DNA of 64,000 bases. It comes from Aminobacter aminovorans (GTDB lineage: Bacteria > Pseudomonadota > Alphaproteobacteria > Rhizobiales > Rhizobiaceae). The translations under genes and the position numbers were made by a program. The stretch is taken from the NCBI RefSeq assembly GCF_900445235.1, contig NZ_UFSM01000001.1, forward strand, positions 2,929,501-2,993,500. The letters are read 5' to 3'. This document shows positions 18,872 through 30,300 of the stretch, one piece after another; position 1 is the stretch's first letter; the number at the start of each line of letters is the position of its first letter. A model generated the notes under the pieces. That model was not told the origin of the DNA, searched no databases, and saw only the letters and a program-made list of their open reading frames with translations.

Positions 18872-19816
18872 ACCCTCGTAGACAAGCCCCGGCGAACGGT
18901 CGCGCGCCAGCAGCAGCGGGCCGTCGAGGTCGACGAATTCGGCGCCCTGGGCAAGCAGTACCGCCGGCGCCATGGCGAGCGAGGTGCCGACCATGCAGCC
19001 GACCATCACCTGGAAGCCAAGCGCGCGGGCCTGGTCGCGCAGCTCGAGCGCTGCCGTCAGGCCACCCGACTTGTCGAGCTTGATGTTGACGGCGTCGTAG
19101 CGGCCCTTGAGCGCGGCGAGATCGGCGGCGATGTGGACGCTTTCGTCGGCGCAGATCGGCACCGGATGCGCGATGCGGCCGAGGATCTGGTCGGCGCCGG
19201 CGGGCAGCGGCTGTTCGATCAGCGCGATGCCGAGCTGCGCGGCGACGGCGAGATTCTCGGCGATATTGGCATCGGTCCAGCCTTCGTTGGCGTCGAGGAT
19301 GATGCGGCTGTCGGGCGCGGCTTCGGTTACGGCGCGGATGCGGGCGATGTCGTTGTCGCCGCCGATCTTGACCTTGAGCAGCGGCCGCGCCGCGTTGGCG
19401 CTTGCCTGGGCTGCCATCGCCTCGGGCTCGCCGAGCGACAGTGTGTAGGCAGTCTCAAGCGCCAGTGGCACCGATATGCCGAGCCTGTCCTTGACCGGCA
19501 CGCCGCTCAACTTCGCTTCCAGGTCCCACAGCGCGCAGTCGACGGCATTGCGCGCCGCACCCGCCGACATCAGCGTCAGCAGTTCGACGCGCGAAGCCCC
19601 GTCCTCGATGGCGCGGCGCGCCTGTTCGATCGCCTCGGCCACACCAGCCATGGTCTCGCCATAGCGCTTGTAGGGCACGCACTCGCCACGTCCGATGACG
19701 CCTGATTCGGCGATTTCACAGGTGATGACCTCGGCCTCGGTCTTGGAACCACGGGAGATGGTGAACGTTCCGGCGATGGGAAAGCGCTCGTCAACGACCG
19801 AAAGGACACGCCTCAT
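18833..19816 (-). CDS. L-Ala-D/L-Glu epimerase (enolase superfamily dipeptide epimerase)
   Basis: A 327-residue enolase-superfamily enzyme. The acid/base pair and metal ligands are visible in order: KVKIGGDN (KxK), ILDANEGW (Asp), IALIEQPLP (Glu), ICADESVH (Asp) and NIKLDKSGG (second Lys). This pattern, with the short N-terminal lid GRGECVPYKRYGET, matches dipeptide epimerases that convert L-Ala-D-Glu to L-Ala-L-Glu in murein peptide recycling. Substrate specificity is inferred. ATG 19816 has GGAG nine bases upstream; an ATG at 19831 is less well supported. Confidence 0.88.
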   Translation of the reverse strand: MRRVLSVVDERFPIAGTFTISRGSKTEAEVITCEIAESGVIGRGECVPYKRYGETMAGVAEAIEQARRAIEDGASRVELLTLMSAGAARNAVDCALWDLEAKLSGVPVKDRLGISVPLALETAYTLSLGEPEAMAAQASANAARPLLKVKIGGDNDIARIRAVTEAAPDSRIILDANEGWTDANIAENLAVAAQLGIALIEQPLPAGADQILGRIAHPVPICADESVHIAADLAALKGRYDAVNIKLDKSGGLTAALELRDQARALGFQVMVGCMVGTSLAMAPAVLLAQGAEFVDLDGPLLLARDRSPGLVYEGSMVSPPLPELWG

Positions 19817-19893
19817 GAAAATCTGCTCCATTCAACTGCTTGGCTTGGCTGCGAAAATCGACATGCCGCAGCCGACACGTTAAGTAGTGTGCC

Positions 19894-21081
19894 ATGTTGA
19901 CCATCGGCAAACGGGAAGCAAGCGGCGGGGCAGCCGACGGCCGAGATCACCGACCGCAGGTTGCTGTGGCGGAGCGCGAAGGCGTGCTCGCCTGCGTCTT
20001 CACCGGTATCTGGACCACCCGCACCGTTGCCTTCGTCGACGCCGAAATGCGCAAGATCGAAGCCCGCGACGGCTTCAAGACGCTTGCGCTCGACCTCGGC
20101 GGCATCGAGAAGATGGACACCGCCGGCGCGTGGGTCATCGACAGGCTCGTCAACGCCAATGAGAAGAAGGGTGTCGAGGTTCGGATGGAAGGCCGCAGCG
20201 AGGTGGCCACGATTCTGCTCGGGGCAGTCGGCGAGGCCGTCCGGCGCGAAGGCGAATCCGCTCCCGCTGGACCGCCCAACATCATCATGCGCATGCTCGA
20301 GGCTGTCGGCCGCCGCGTCTATGAGATGCGCGACGATTTCCTGGCCTCGATGAACATCCTCGGCGCGACCATTCGCGGCGCCCAGATGAAGCTCGGCCGC
20401 GGTCATGCGGTCAACCCTGCCGCGATCTTCAACCAGATCGACCGCATGGGCGTCGGCGCCATTCCCGTCGTCGTGCTGATGTCGGCGATCGTCGGCGCCA
20501 TCGTCGCCCAGCAGGGCGCCTATCAGCTTGCCTATTTCGGCGCCGACATCTTCGTCGTCGACCTCGTCGGTGTGCTGGTGCTGCGCGAACTCGGCGTGCT
20601 GATGACCGCGATCATGATCGCCGGCCGCTCCGGCAGTGCCATCACCGCCGAAATCGGCTCGATGAAGATGCGCGAAGAGGTCGACGCGCTGACGGTCATC
20701 GGGCTCAATCCCATCGGCGTGCTGGTCTTTCCCAGGCTCGTGGCCCTGGTGATTGCGCTGCCGTGCCTCACCATCATCGCCAACTTCGCCGCCCTTGGCG
20801 GTGGAATTCTTGCAGCCTGGCTTTATTCCGACATTCCGCCGGCTGCCTTCATCGATCGCCTGCGCCTGGCGATCGACCTCAGCACCATTTCCGCCGGCCT
20901 GATCAAGGCGCCATTCATGGCGCTGATCATCGGCACCATCGCCTCCGTCGAAGGCATGAAGGTCGGCGGCAGCGCTGAATCGCTTGGTCTCCATGTCACC
21001 GCGTCGGTGGTCAAGGCGATCTTCGTCGTCATCATCCTCGATGGCCTGTTCGCCATGTTCTACGCAGCGATCAACTTCTGA
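19894..21081 (+). CDS. mlaE: MlaE-type lipid ABC permease with N-terminal STAS domain
   Basis: A 395-residue inner-membrane permease of a Mla-type phospholipid transporter. Residues about 28-120 form a STAS domain (MlaB-like) with ALDLGGIEKMDTAGAW, whose Thr in DTAG is at the regulatory position of this fold. Residues about 135-395 form the MlaE fold: AQQGAYQLAYFGA, RELGVLMTAIMIAGRSGSA and EEVDALTVIGLNP. In enterobacteria MlaB is a separate gene; here it is fused. It is first of a four-gene operon with the ATPase one base away. Confidence 0.94.
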   Translation: MLTIGKREASGGAADGRDHRPQVAVAEREGVLACVFTGIWTTRTVAFVDAEMRKIEARDGFKTLALDLGGIEKMDTAGAWVIDRLVNANEKKGVEVRMEGRSEVATILLGAVGEAVRREGESAPAGPPNIIMRMLEAVGRRVYEMRDDFLASMNILGATIRGAQMKLGRGHAVNPAAIFNQIDRMGVGAIPVVVLMSAIVGAIVAQQGAYQLAYFGADIFVVDLVGVLVLRELGVLMTAIMIAGRSGSAITAEIGSMKMREEVDALTVIGLNPIGVLVFPRLVALVIALPCLTIIANFAALGGGILAAWLYSDIPPAAFIDRLRLAIDLSTISAGLIKAPFMALIIGTIASVEGMKVGGSAESLGLHVTASVVKAIFVVIILDGLFAMFYAAINF

Positions 21082-21082
21082 C

Positions 21083-21904
21083 ATGGCAAGCCGGGCAAAG
21101 ACCATTCAAGTGGAAAGCCGCGGCGCGGAAACGCGCGGCGAGGTGGTGCTCTCGGTGCGCGATCTGACGGTGGCCTTTGGCGACAAGGTCATTCTCGAAG
21201 ATCTCGACCTGGACATCAGGCGCGGCGAGATTCTCGGCTTCGTCGGCGCGTCGGGCGCCGGCAAGTCTGTGCTGTTGCGCACGGTGCTCGGGCTGATCCG
21301 CAAGCAATCCGGCACGATCGAGCTGTTCGGCGTCGATCTCGAGCAGGCCAGCGAGGAGGAGCGGCTCAGGATCGACATGCGGCTCGGCATGCTGTTCCAG
21401 CATGGCGCGCTGTTTTCGGCGCTGACCGTGCTGGAAAACGTCCAGGTGCCGATGCGCGAGTATCTCGACCTGCCGAAACAGCTGATGGACGAGCTCGCCA
21501 TGCTCAAGATCGAGCTTGTCGGCCTGCCGCCTGACGCGGCCCGCAAGTTTCCCTCCGAGCTGTCCGGCGGCATGATCAAGCGCGCGGCACTGGCGCGCGC
21601 GCTGGCGCTCGACCCTGACATCGTCTTCCTCGACGAGCCGACTTCAGGCCTCGATCCCATCGGCGCGGCCGAGTTCGACGAATTGGTCGGCAAGATGCGC
21701 GATACGATGGGGCTCACCGTCTACATGGTCACCCACGATCTCGACAGCCTGTTTTCGGTATGCGACCGGGTTGCGGTGCTGGGCAACAAGAAGGTGCTCG
21801 TCGAAGGCACGATTGAAGACATGCTGAAGAGCGAAGAGCCGTGGGTAAGGTCGTATTTCCGCGGAAAACGCGCGCGGCAGCTTGATCTTGCCGCAAGGGC
21901 ATAG
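21083..21904 (+). CDS. mlaF: Mla-type ABC transporter ATPase
   Basis: A 273-residue ATPase: Walker A GASGAGKSVLLRTV (about 52-65), Q-loop MLFQHGALFSALT, signature LSGGMIKRAALARAL, Walker B IVFLDEPTSGLDP and H-loop MVTHDLDS. LSGGM rather than LSGGQ is characteristic of MlaF relatives. It energises lipid transfer through the MlaE permease. ATG 21083 lies one base after the permease stop. An upstream in-frame extension is only the out-of-frame 3' end of mlaE. Confidence 0.95.
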   Translation: MASRAKTIQVESRGAETRGEVVLSVRDLTVAFGDKVILEDLDLDIRRGEILGFVGASGAGKSVLLRTVLGLIRKQSGTIELFGVDLEQASEEERLRIDMRLGMLFQHGALFSALTVLENVQVPMREYLDLPKQLMDELAMLKIELVGLPPDAARKFPSELSGGMIKRAALARALALDPDIVFLDEPTSGLDPIGAAEFDELVGKMRDTMGLTVYMVTHDLDSLFSVCDRVAVLGNKKVLVEGTIEDMLKSEEPWVRSYFRGKRARQLDLAARA

Positions 21905-21918
21905 AATGGAATGATGTG

Positions 21919-23292
21919 ATGGAGACCAGGGCAAACTACGTCATTGTCGGCATCTTCACGCTGTTTGCCGTTCTGGCCGCCTTTGCGTTCGTCTATTGGA
22001 CGGCGGCAATCGGTGAACGCGGCGAGACGGCAACGTTGCGCGTCCGTATTCCCGGCTCCGCGTCGGGCCTGGCCAGGGGCAGCTTCGTGCTGTTCAACGG
22101 CGTCAAGGTCGGCGACGTCCGGCGCGTCTATCTCGACATTTCCAATCCCCAGGTGGCGATCGCCGACGCCGAGATCGACAAGCTGACGCCGATCACCCGG
22201 TCGACCCAGGCGGACATCGGCCTGGCCGGCCTGACGGGCCAGGCCAATATCGAGCTCAAGGGTGCCAGCATCAAGGAACCTAACCTGCTCGACCAGGCCG
22301 AGGCCGAAGGCAAGATTGCCGAGATCGTCGCCAATCCATCCGCCGTGACCAACCTGCTGCAGACGGCGCAGGACATCTTCAAGCGCGCTGACGCCGTGTT
22401 GAACAATCTGGAAGGCTTCACCAACGATGTCCGCGGGCCGCTGACCGAGACCGTCGGCAACGCCCAGAAATTCTCCGAGTCGCTGGCGCGCAATGCCGAT
22501 GGCGTCGACAAGTTCCTGGCGAGCGTGAGCGCGCTGTCGGAGCAGCTGTCGGCGGTGTCGGGCAAGCTCGACGGCACGATCGAGGCGGCGGAAGGCCTGC
22601 TCAAGTCGGTCGATCGCGACAAGGTCAAGAACATCGTCGCCAGCGTCGACACTTTCACCAAGAACCTGAGCGCCCAGAGCGACCAGCTTGACGGCATCGT
22701 CAAGGGCGTCAACACCGCAGTAGCCTCGATCAACGATTTCGCCCAGAAGACCCAGCAGACGCTGACCAAGGTCGATGGCGTGCTCGAGGGCGTCGATGCT
22801 GCAAGCGTACGCGAATCGCTCGACAACATCCGCAAGGCCAGCGAGAGCGCCAACAAGGCCGCCGCCGACGTCGCCAAGGTCACCGACAAGTTCGGCGACC
22901 GCGCCGACGACATCGACCAGATCATCACCGACGCCAAGCAACTGGCGTCGCGCCTCAACCAGGCGTCGGTACGCGTCGACGGCGTCATGGCCAAGGTCGA
23001 CAAGCTGCTCGGCTCGGGCGAGGCGGAGGGCGTGATGTCGGACGCCAGCGCGACGTTGAAGTCGTTCAAGCAGGTTGCCGACACGCTGAACTCGCGGCTG
23101 GCCACGATCATGGACGGGCTGTCGCGCTTCTCCGGACAGGGTCTGCGCGACGTCGATGCGCTGGTGCAGGATTCCAGGCGCTCGATCGGCCGCATCGAGC
23201 AGGCCATTTCCGACCTGGAGCGCAATCCCCAACGCATCATCACTGGCGGCGAGGGCAGCGTCCGCGAGTTCGACGGGCGGGTGCGTCGTTGA
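21919..23292 (+). CDS. mlaD: MCE-domain lipid-binding protein (MlaD-like)
   Basis: A 457-residue periplasmic protein anchored by one N-terminal span (NYVIVGIFTLFAVLAAFAFV, about 6-25). The MCE domain follows (about 40-118: VRIPGSASGLARGSFVLFNG, GLTGQANIELKG). The rest (about 130-450) is a long helical region with heptad-like patterns, expected to form the hexameric tunnel stalk seen in longer MCE proteins. The start is ATG 21919; a GTG at 21916 in frame is possible. It is third in the Mla operon. Confidence 0.93.
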   Translation: METRANYVIVGIFTLFAVLAAFAFVYWTAAIGERGETATLRVRIPGSASGLARGSFVLFNGVKVGDVRRVYLDISNPQVAIADAEIDKLTPITRSTQADIGLAGLTGQANIELKGASIKEPNLLDQAEAEGKIAEIVANPSAVTNLLQTAQDIFKRADAVLNNLEGFTNDVRGPLTETVGNAQKFSESLARNADGVDKFLASVSALSEQLSAVSGKLDGTIEAAEGLLKSVDRDKVKNIVASVDTFTKNLSAQSDQLDGIVKGVNTAVASINDFAQKTQQTLTKVDGVLEGVDAASVRESLDNIRKASESANKAAADVAKVTDKFGDRADDIDQIITDAKQLASRLNQASVRVDGVMAKVDKLLGSGEAEGVMSDASATLKSFKQVADTLNSRLATIMDGLSRFSGQGLRDVDALVQDSRRSIGRIEQAISDLERNPQRIITGGEGSVREFDGRVRR

Positions 23293-23372
23293 CATCGCCG
23301 GCATGCCACACCATGACAGTAGACGAGGGTGTTTCGCGCACGGCGCGGGTGAGTCTTGTCCGGGGACAACAC

Positions 23373-23972
23373 GTGAAGTCTGCTAGATCTGTTTTGCTGC
23401 TGACCGCAGTGGCGCTGGCGCTGTCCGGCTGCACCTCATTGTTCGTCAGCACGCCGCCGCCACTCGACACCTATGAGCTGACCGCGCCCGCGGTCGACGG
23501 CCGCGACGGCCCGAGCCGCCGCCAGATTCTGATTGCCGAACCATCGGCGCTCAAGTCGCTCGACGGCCAGAGCATCGTCATCAAGCCGTCGCCCGGTTCG
23601 ATCCAGTTCCTCAAGGGCGCGCAGTGGTCGGACAGGCTGCCGCGCATCGTGCAGGCACGCCTCGCGGAGACCTTCCAGCGCGCCGGCGGCTATATCGGCG
23701 TCGGCAAGCCGGGCGAGGGCCTGGCCATCGACTATCAGGTGATCGTCGAGCTGCGCAGCTTCGAGATCAAGGTTGGCGGCGGCGAGCGCGCCGAGGTCGA
23801 ACTGTTCGTCAGGCTGCTCAACGACCGCAACGGCCAGGTGCGCGCTTCGCGCGTCTTCACCGCTGGCGCGCCGGTTTCCGGCAGCGGTAACGATGGCTAT
23901 GCGGCGGCGCTCGACCGCGCCTTCGGCCAGGCTGCGACCGAAATCGTCAAATGGACCGAGACGTTGATCTGA
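23373..23972 (+). CDS. ABC transport auxiliary lipoprotein of the Mla-type operon
   Basis: A 199-residue outer-membrane lipoprotein candidate. Starting at GTG 23373, the N-terminus is a textbook lipoprotein signal, VKSARSVLLLTAVALALSGC, with lipobox ALSGC and lipidated C20. GGGGAC lies six bases upstream. In-frame TTG 23289 or ATG 23313 would bury this signal 20-28 residues in, so they are less likely. The core (DRLPRIVQARLAETFQRAGG, then ELRSFEIKV) resembles the ABC-type transport auxiliary/PqiC family, which would receive or pass lipid at the outer membrane. Confidence 0.88.
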   Translation: MKSARSVLLLTAVALALSGCTSLFVSTPPPLDTYELTAPAVDGRDGPSRRQILIAEPSALKSLDGQSIVIKPSPGSIQFLKGAQWSDRLPRIVQARLAETFQRAGGYIGVGKPGEGLAIDYQVIVELRSFEIKVGGGERAEVELFVRLLNDRNGQVRASRVFTAGAPVSGSGNDGYAAALDRAFGQAATEIVKWTETLI

Positions 23973-24237
23973 ACAGGTCAGCAGGGGAATGAGACAGCAG
24001 GGCAACGCGCCCTGTCTCCGGCTTTCGCCCACCCCTTATCGTCATTGGCTGTCAGGCGCGATCAAGCGCTTGCCGTCGTCGTCCAGCAGGCAGCGATCTC
24101 GCTGCCGACCGTGATCCCGGCGCCCCTGGCAGGTTGCTGCTGTCTTTTTGCATCTTCGGCTGCCTGTCGATGGAGGTCCGGCCCTTACCGCGCTGCCCAA
24201 GGCAGAACCCACGCCGCAAGCCGCGAGCGCGGACAAT
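23973..24237. other. intergenic region between convergent units
   Basis: About 265 bp between the Mla operon and the terminator of the giant gene. Frames are short and unconvincing, and no promoter is needed here because both units converge. Nothing further is seen. Confidence 0.4.
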
Positions 24238-24275
24238 AAAAAGGGCAGCAGGTGATGCCTGCTGCCCTTCTTGCC
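24238..24275 (-). terminator. rho-independent terminator of the gpr-like gene
   Basis: A perfect 12-bp stem AAGGGCAGCAGG / CCTGCTGCCCTT (24241-24252 with 24258-24269) has a five-base loop. On the minus strand it is followed by TTTTTATT. It lies 38 bp beyond the gpr-like stop codon and could also stop Mla transcripts. Confidence 0.85.
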
Positions 24276-24306
24276 TATTGCCATTGCCTAGGGGCGGTGG
24301 CCAGCC

Positions 24307-27300
24307 TTACTTCAGGCGGCCAGCCGCATGCGCCAGCATGGTGTAGACCTTGCCGGTATCCGAGGTCAGGTAGGTCTTGGTCATGATGCTGTCGCGGTCG
24401 TTGCGCGAGACGTCCTTCAGCAGTTTCTCGAAATCGTCGCAATAGCGGTCGACGGCCGAGCGGAACTCGCCATCCGACTGATACTTGCGGCGGATCTCGT
24501 CGAAGGTCTGCTGACCCTTGAGCGTGTAAAGTCGGCGGGTGAAGACGTCGCGTTCGCCGCGGCGATAGCGATCCCACAGCTCGATCGAGGCGTCATGGTC
24601 GATGGCGCGCGCGATGTCGACCGACAGCGAGTTGAGCGACTCGACGACATGCAGCGGCGAACGCTGGGCCGGCACGGCGCGTGGTTCGGCCTGGGCTGCG
24701 CCACGGGTCAGCTGCTCTTCGCGCGAGGCACCGGTCAGCAGGTCGCGGACCCATCCGCCTTGCTGCTGGCCACCACGGCTGGCCGGTTCGCGAGCCGGCT
24801 GCTGTGCCGGTGCTGCCGGAGCCGGGCGCTCGATGTCGAGCGTGCCACGCAGGGTGGCGCCGGCGAGCGGTGCCGGAGCCGGGCGCTCGGGCTGCGGCTG
24901 GGGTGCTGCCGGGCGGCGAGGCGGCTGGGCCTGCGGGTTGCGCAGCGACGCGTCGGAGACGTCGACGCCGCGGCCCGACTTGGCAACGATCGCCGACAGT
25001 TCCTTGAGCGCGTTGATCTGCTCCGAAACCGCCCGGCGGATGGCCGTCGTCGATTCCTTGGCTTCCTCAGGCATGTCGAGCACGCCCTTCTTGAGCTCGG
25101 CGCGGGTGCTTTCGAGCTCGGTCTTGATCGAGCCTGCGGTGCGGCGCATGTCCTCGGTGGCGTCGGCGAAACGCTTGGTCGCCGTCTCGACGACGTCGGA
25201 GATCGCGGCACGGATCTTGTCCGCCGACTCCATCGTCTTGCCTTCGGCGTTTTCGAGCGTCTGGCCAACCAGGCGCTCGAACGACTGCATGACGCGCTCG
25301 AGGTCTTCCGATTTCTTGACCAGGCCGACGGCCAGGTCTTCCAGCGACGACTGGCGCTCGAGCGTGTGCTCGAGGTTGCTCTGCGCCGAGGACAAGAGGT
25401 TGGAAGCGCTCGACAGCAGGCGGCTGTGCTCGTCGAACTTGGTGGCGATGGACGCCACCTCGCGCAAGGTGCTGGACGACAGGTCGGTCAGGCGGTTGGT
25501 GTTCGAGTCGACCAGGCGGGCGGCGCTCGAGAAGGTCTGAGCGGCCTTCTCGGTGGTGTTGGCGAAGTTCGAGGTGCTGCTGGTCAGGCGCTCGTCGACA
25601 TTGGCGAGGTTTGCCGTCGCCTGGTCGATGAGGTTGCCAAGCTGCGCGCTAGACGTCGTCATGCGGCCGATCAGGTCGGCGACGCTTTCGGCGAGCGTCG
25701 AACGTGCACCCTCGACAGCCGACAGCGTCTCGGCCGTGCGGTTGGCGAGCGCGTCGACGAGGGCGGCGTTTTCCGAACGCAGCTTTTCGGTTGCCCGAGC
25801 GGTGGCTTCTTCCATCGAGCGGTGCAACTCGGTGCCGCTTTCGGCGAAGCGGTCGACCAGCGGGCGTGCCGTCTCGTCGAGGATCTTGGCGATCTCGTTC
25901 GAGCGTTCGGTCAGCATCGCGTTGAGTTCGCGCGTGTTGGTGCCGATGGTGCGGGCAGCTTCGTTGGTGCTCTGGCCGATATGCTGGCCGACGGCGGTGA
26001 AGGTCTCGGCGATCACATTGGCGCGGGCGACAAGCTGTGCCTCGGCCTGTGTGACCTGTTCGTTGAGCTTTTGGCCCATCGATTCAGCACCGTAGGCGAG
26101 GCGGTTCTCGGCGCTCGACAGGTGTTCGCCGATGCGGGCTGCGACGCTTTCGGCGCCGGCAGCCAGGCGCTCATCGACATTGGCCAGCGTCTCTTCGATG
26201 GCGCGGGCGCGGGCATCGAGATCGGCCGAGGTGCGATGGGCGCGGGCAACGACACGCTGCTCGGTCTCGTTGAAGGCGCTGGCGATCAGTGCCGCATGCT
26301 CGCCGATGCCCGAAGTGCTCTCGGTGACGCGAGCGGCAAGCTGGCGTCCTGCCTCGTCGAAGGCCTGACCGATTTCCGATGCGCGGCCGAGCAAGGCCTC
26401 TGACGTCTGGTCGACGCGTGCAGCGATGCGGCTGTCGGCTTCGTCGAAGGCGCGGCTGATCTCGGCAGCGCGGCCAAGCAGCGTTTCCGCCGTCTGGTCG
26501 ACGCGTGCAGCGATGCGGCCGTCGGCTTCCTCGAAGGTCCGGCTGATTTCGGCAGCGCGGCCAAGCAGCGATTCGGCCGTACGGTCGACGCGGGCGGCGA
26601 TCCTGCCGTCGGCTTCTTCGAAGGTCCGGCCGATTTCGGCGGCACGGCCGGCAAGCGTGTCGGCGGTCTGGGCCGCGCGCGCTGCGAGCCTTTCGTCGGC
26701 TTCCTCGAAATTGCGGACGATTTCGCCGGCGCGGCTTCCGAGTGTCGCCGAGCTGTCGGCGACACGGGCCGCGATGCGTTCGTCGGCTGCATCGAAGATG
26801 CGGCTGAGTTCGCCGGCACGGCTGCCGAGCGAATCCGCGCCTTCGGCGATACGGGCGGCGAGCTTTTCGTCAGCAGTATCGAAGATGCGGCCGAGTTCGG
26901 AGGCGCGGGCGGCAAGCGCGTCGGCGGATTCGCCGATGCGCATGCCCAGGCGTTCGTCGGCCGTGTCGAAGTTGCGCAGGATGTCGCCGGCGCGAGCCGA
27001 CAGGGCATCCGCGGTTTCGATGGCGCGGGCGATGAGCGAGCGGTCGGCGGCGTCGAAGGTGCTGGCGATCTCGCCTGCCTTGGCCGACAGCGTGTCGGCG
27101 GTTTCTTCGGCGCGCGCCAGGAGCGCGTTCGACGTTTCGTCGGCGCGGGCGGCAAGGCGGCGGTCGGCTTCTTCAAAGGCACGGGAGATGTCTTCAGCAC
27201 GGGCGAGCAGGGCGCTCGACGTCTGTTCGGCACGCTCCGCAATGACGCGGTCGGCGTCGCTGAAGGCCTTGCCCGCCTCTTCGTTGAGGGCGGCGGTCAC

Positions 27301-30300
27301 TTCCATGACCTTTTCGCGCAGGGCGCCGGCAACGAAGACGGCGCTCTTTTCGAGCACGCCGCGGACATTGTCGACACCCAGCGACAGGGCGCGTTCCATG
27401 GTGCCGGTGCGCTCTTCGATCACGCCGGTCTGGCGACGGAAGGTTTCCTCGATCTTCTCGATGTCGCCGGCAATCGCATCTGAGATGTCGACTCTGCGGG
27501 CGGCGATCTGGTCGATGTGGCCTGATATGGCGAGGTCGATGTCGCGGCGGGCTTCGCTGAGCTTGCCGAGATCCTCATCGAGCGCACGGGCCATCGTGTC
27601 GCGGCCTTCGGCGAGCTTGCCGACATGACCGGCGACGATGTTGTCGATGCTGGCGCGGCTGTCGTTCAGCATGGCGAGGTCGGCTTCGAGCGCCTTGGTC
27701 AGCGTGTCGCGGCCGGCGGCCAGCTTGTCGACCTGGCTGAGCATCATGCCGTCGATCTTGGCGAGGTCGGCTTCCAGCGCGCGGCGCAGGATGTCGCGGC
27801 CTTCGGCCAGTTTCTCGACCTGGCCGGCGACCAGACCGTCGATGCCCGAGCGGCTTTCGGCCAGCTTGGCGAGGTCGTCTTCGAGCGCCATCGACAAGGT
27901 GCTGCGTTCGGCGACCAGGCGTTCGGCGTGGCTCGAAACAAGACCCTTGACGCTGTCGAGGTCGGCTTCGAGCGACCGGGCCAGCATGGCGCGGTCTTCG
28001 GCGAGCTTCTCCGACTGGGACGCTACGGTGTTGCGGATGGCATTGAGGTCGGCTTCGAGGGCGCGCTTGAGGATGTCGCGGCCTTCCGCCAGTTTCTCGA
28101 CCTGCCCGGCAACGAGACCGTCGATGCCCGAGCGGCTTTCGGCCAGCTTGGCGAGATCGTCTTCCAGTGCCTTGGACAGGGTTCCACGCTCGGCGACCAG
28201 GCGCTCGGCATGGCTCGACACCAGGCCCTTGACGCTGTCGAGGTCGGCCTCGAGCGAACGCGACAGCATGGCACGGTCCTCGGCAAGCTTTTCCGATTGC
28301 GAGGTGATCGTGCTGTGGATCGCGTTGAGGTCGGATTCGAGGGCGCGCTTGAGGATGTCGCGGCCTTCGGCCAGCTTCTCGACCTGTCCGGCGACCAGGC
28401 CGTCGATACCCGAGCGGCTTTCGGCCAGCTTGGCGAGATCGTCTTCCAAGGCCTTCGACAGGGTGCTGCGCTCGGCGACCAGACGCTCGGCATGGCTCGA
28501 GACCAGGCCCTTGACGTTGTCGAGGTCGGTTTCAAGCGCGCGCCTGAGGATGTCGCGACCTTCGGCCAGCTTCTCGACCTGTCCGGCGACCAGGCCGTCG
28601 ATGCTGGCGCGGCTGTCGGCCAGCTTGGCAAGGTCGGTTTCCAGCGTCTTGGAGAGCAGGGTGCGCTCGCCGGCAAGCTTTTCGGCATGGCCTTCGATCA
28701 GGCCATGGACGTTGGCGATGTCGGTTTCCAGGCTGCGCGAAAGTTCGGCGCGGTCGGACGCGATCTTGGAGGAATGGCCGTCGACGAGCGCCTTGATGCC
28801 GGCGAGGTCGGTTTCGAGCGCGTTGGCCAGGATGGCGCGGCCCTCGGCGATCTTCTCGACCTGACCGGCGACGAGGCCGTCGATGCTGGCGCGGCTGTCG
28901 GCGAGCTTGCCGAGGTCGGCTTCGAGCGCACGCGACAGAATATTGCGGCCTTCGGCCAGCTTGCCGACATGGCCTGCGACCATTTCATCAATGTTCGTAC
29001 GGGCTTGAACAAGTTTCTCGGAGTCTTCCACGAGCGCCTGGGCGAGCTGTTCGCGGCCCTGGGCAAGCTGGCGGAACTGACCGGTGAGCGTGTCGTCGAT
29101 GGCCTGGCGCGACTGCTCCAGCTTGCGCATGTCGTCGTCGAGAGCACGCGTGATCAGGCTACGGCCTTCGGCAAGCTTCTGCACCTGGAAGCCGACGGCG
29201 GCTTCGATGCTGGCGCGGCCCTCGGCGAACTTGCTGAGGTCGTCGCGAAGCGCTGCGGCCATGCGGTCGCGTGCCTCGGAGAGCTTGGTGGTGTGGTCTT
29301 CCACGGCCTGCTCGATGCCGACGCGGGCTTCGGACAGGCGCTGGATGTCGCCGTCGAAGGCGCGCGAGACTTGATGGCGGGCTGCCTCCATGCGGCCGGC
29401 GAAATCGCTGGCGCGGGCTTCGAGCATGGTCGAGGTCGAGGTGATGATGTCGGCGAGGTCGGTGCCGATCTGGGTCTTGCCCTGGTCGATCATCGCCGAC
29501 AGCGAGTCTCGGCCCTCGACGAAGGTGGTGGCGATTTCGCGCGCACGCTCGACCAGCGTCTCGTTAATCTGGCGGGCGCGCGCTTCGAGTGCCGCGTTGA
29601 GCTTGGCAGTGCCGGTGTCGAGCGCTTCGGCGCGGGTCTGGAATTCGCCGATCAGCGCCTGGCCGCGTTCGGCCAGCGTGCGTTCGATGCCGTGCAAGCT
29701 TGCCTCGAACTCGGAATTGATCGTCTTGGCGGCGCCGCCGAGCAGCGAAACCATGCCCGAGGTACGGTTGTCGAGGAGGTCGGTCAGCGAGCGGGTCACC
29801 TCGTCTGTGCTCTGCGTCAGCTTGGCGATGCGGGTGTCGAGCAGGCTGGCGAAGGCTTCGCCCGAGGTCGACAGGCGGTCGCTGAGCGAATCCATGCGGT
29901 TGTCGATCGCCTCGAACAGGCCCATGCCGCCTTCGTTGATGCGGTCGATGAGCGTGTCGCCGGAATTGGTGATCGTCATCGACAGCTTGGTCGAGGCATT
30001 CAGGATGCTGTCGCGGATGATGTCGCTGGCCGAGCCGAGCTCGTCGCGCAGCGTTTCATGGGCGCCGGAGATCGAGGCGCGGACGCGCTCCGCATGGGAG
30101 ACAACGGCCTCGCGCTCGCTGCCGAGACCATCGACGAGCGAACGGATGCGGGCGGCATTCTCGGAATAGGAGCGCTCGATCTGGTTGACTTCGGTGTGGA
30201 CGAGCGTTTCGAGCTCGACGGCACGCGCCAGCGTGCGTTCGATGCCTTCGCCCATGGCCGCCACTTCGCGACGCACGGCCTGGCCGACCATCATGACGCG

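Noticed and set aside
26104..28828. CRISPR-like or satellite array
   Set aside because: Repeats are contiguous, in frame and coding, without unique spacers; they are protein repeats.
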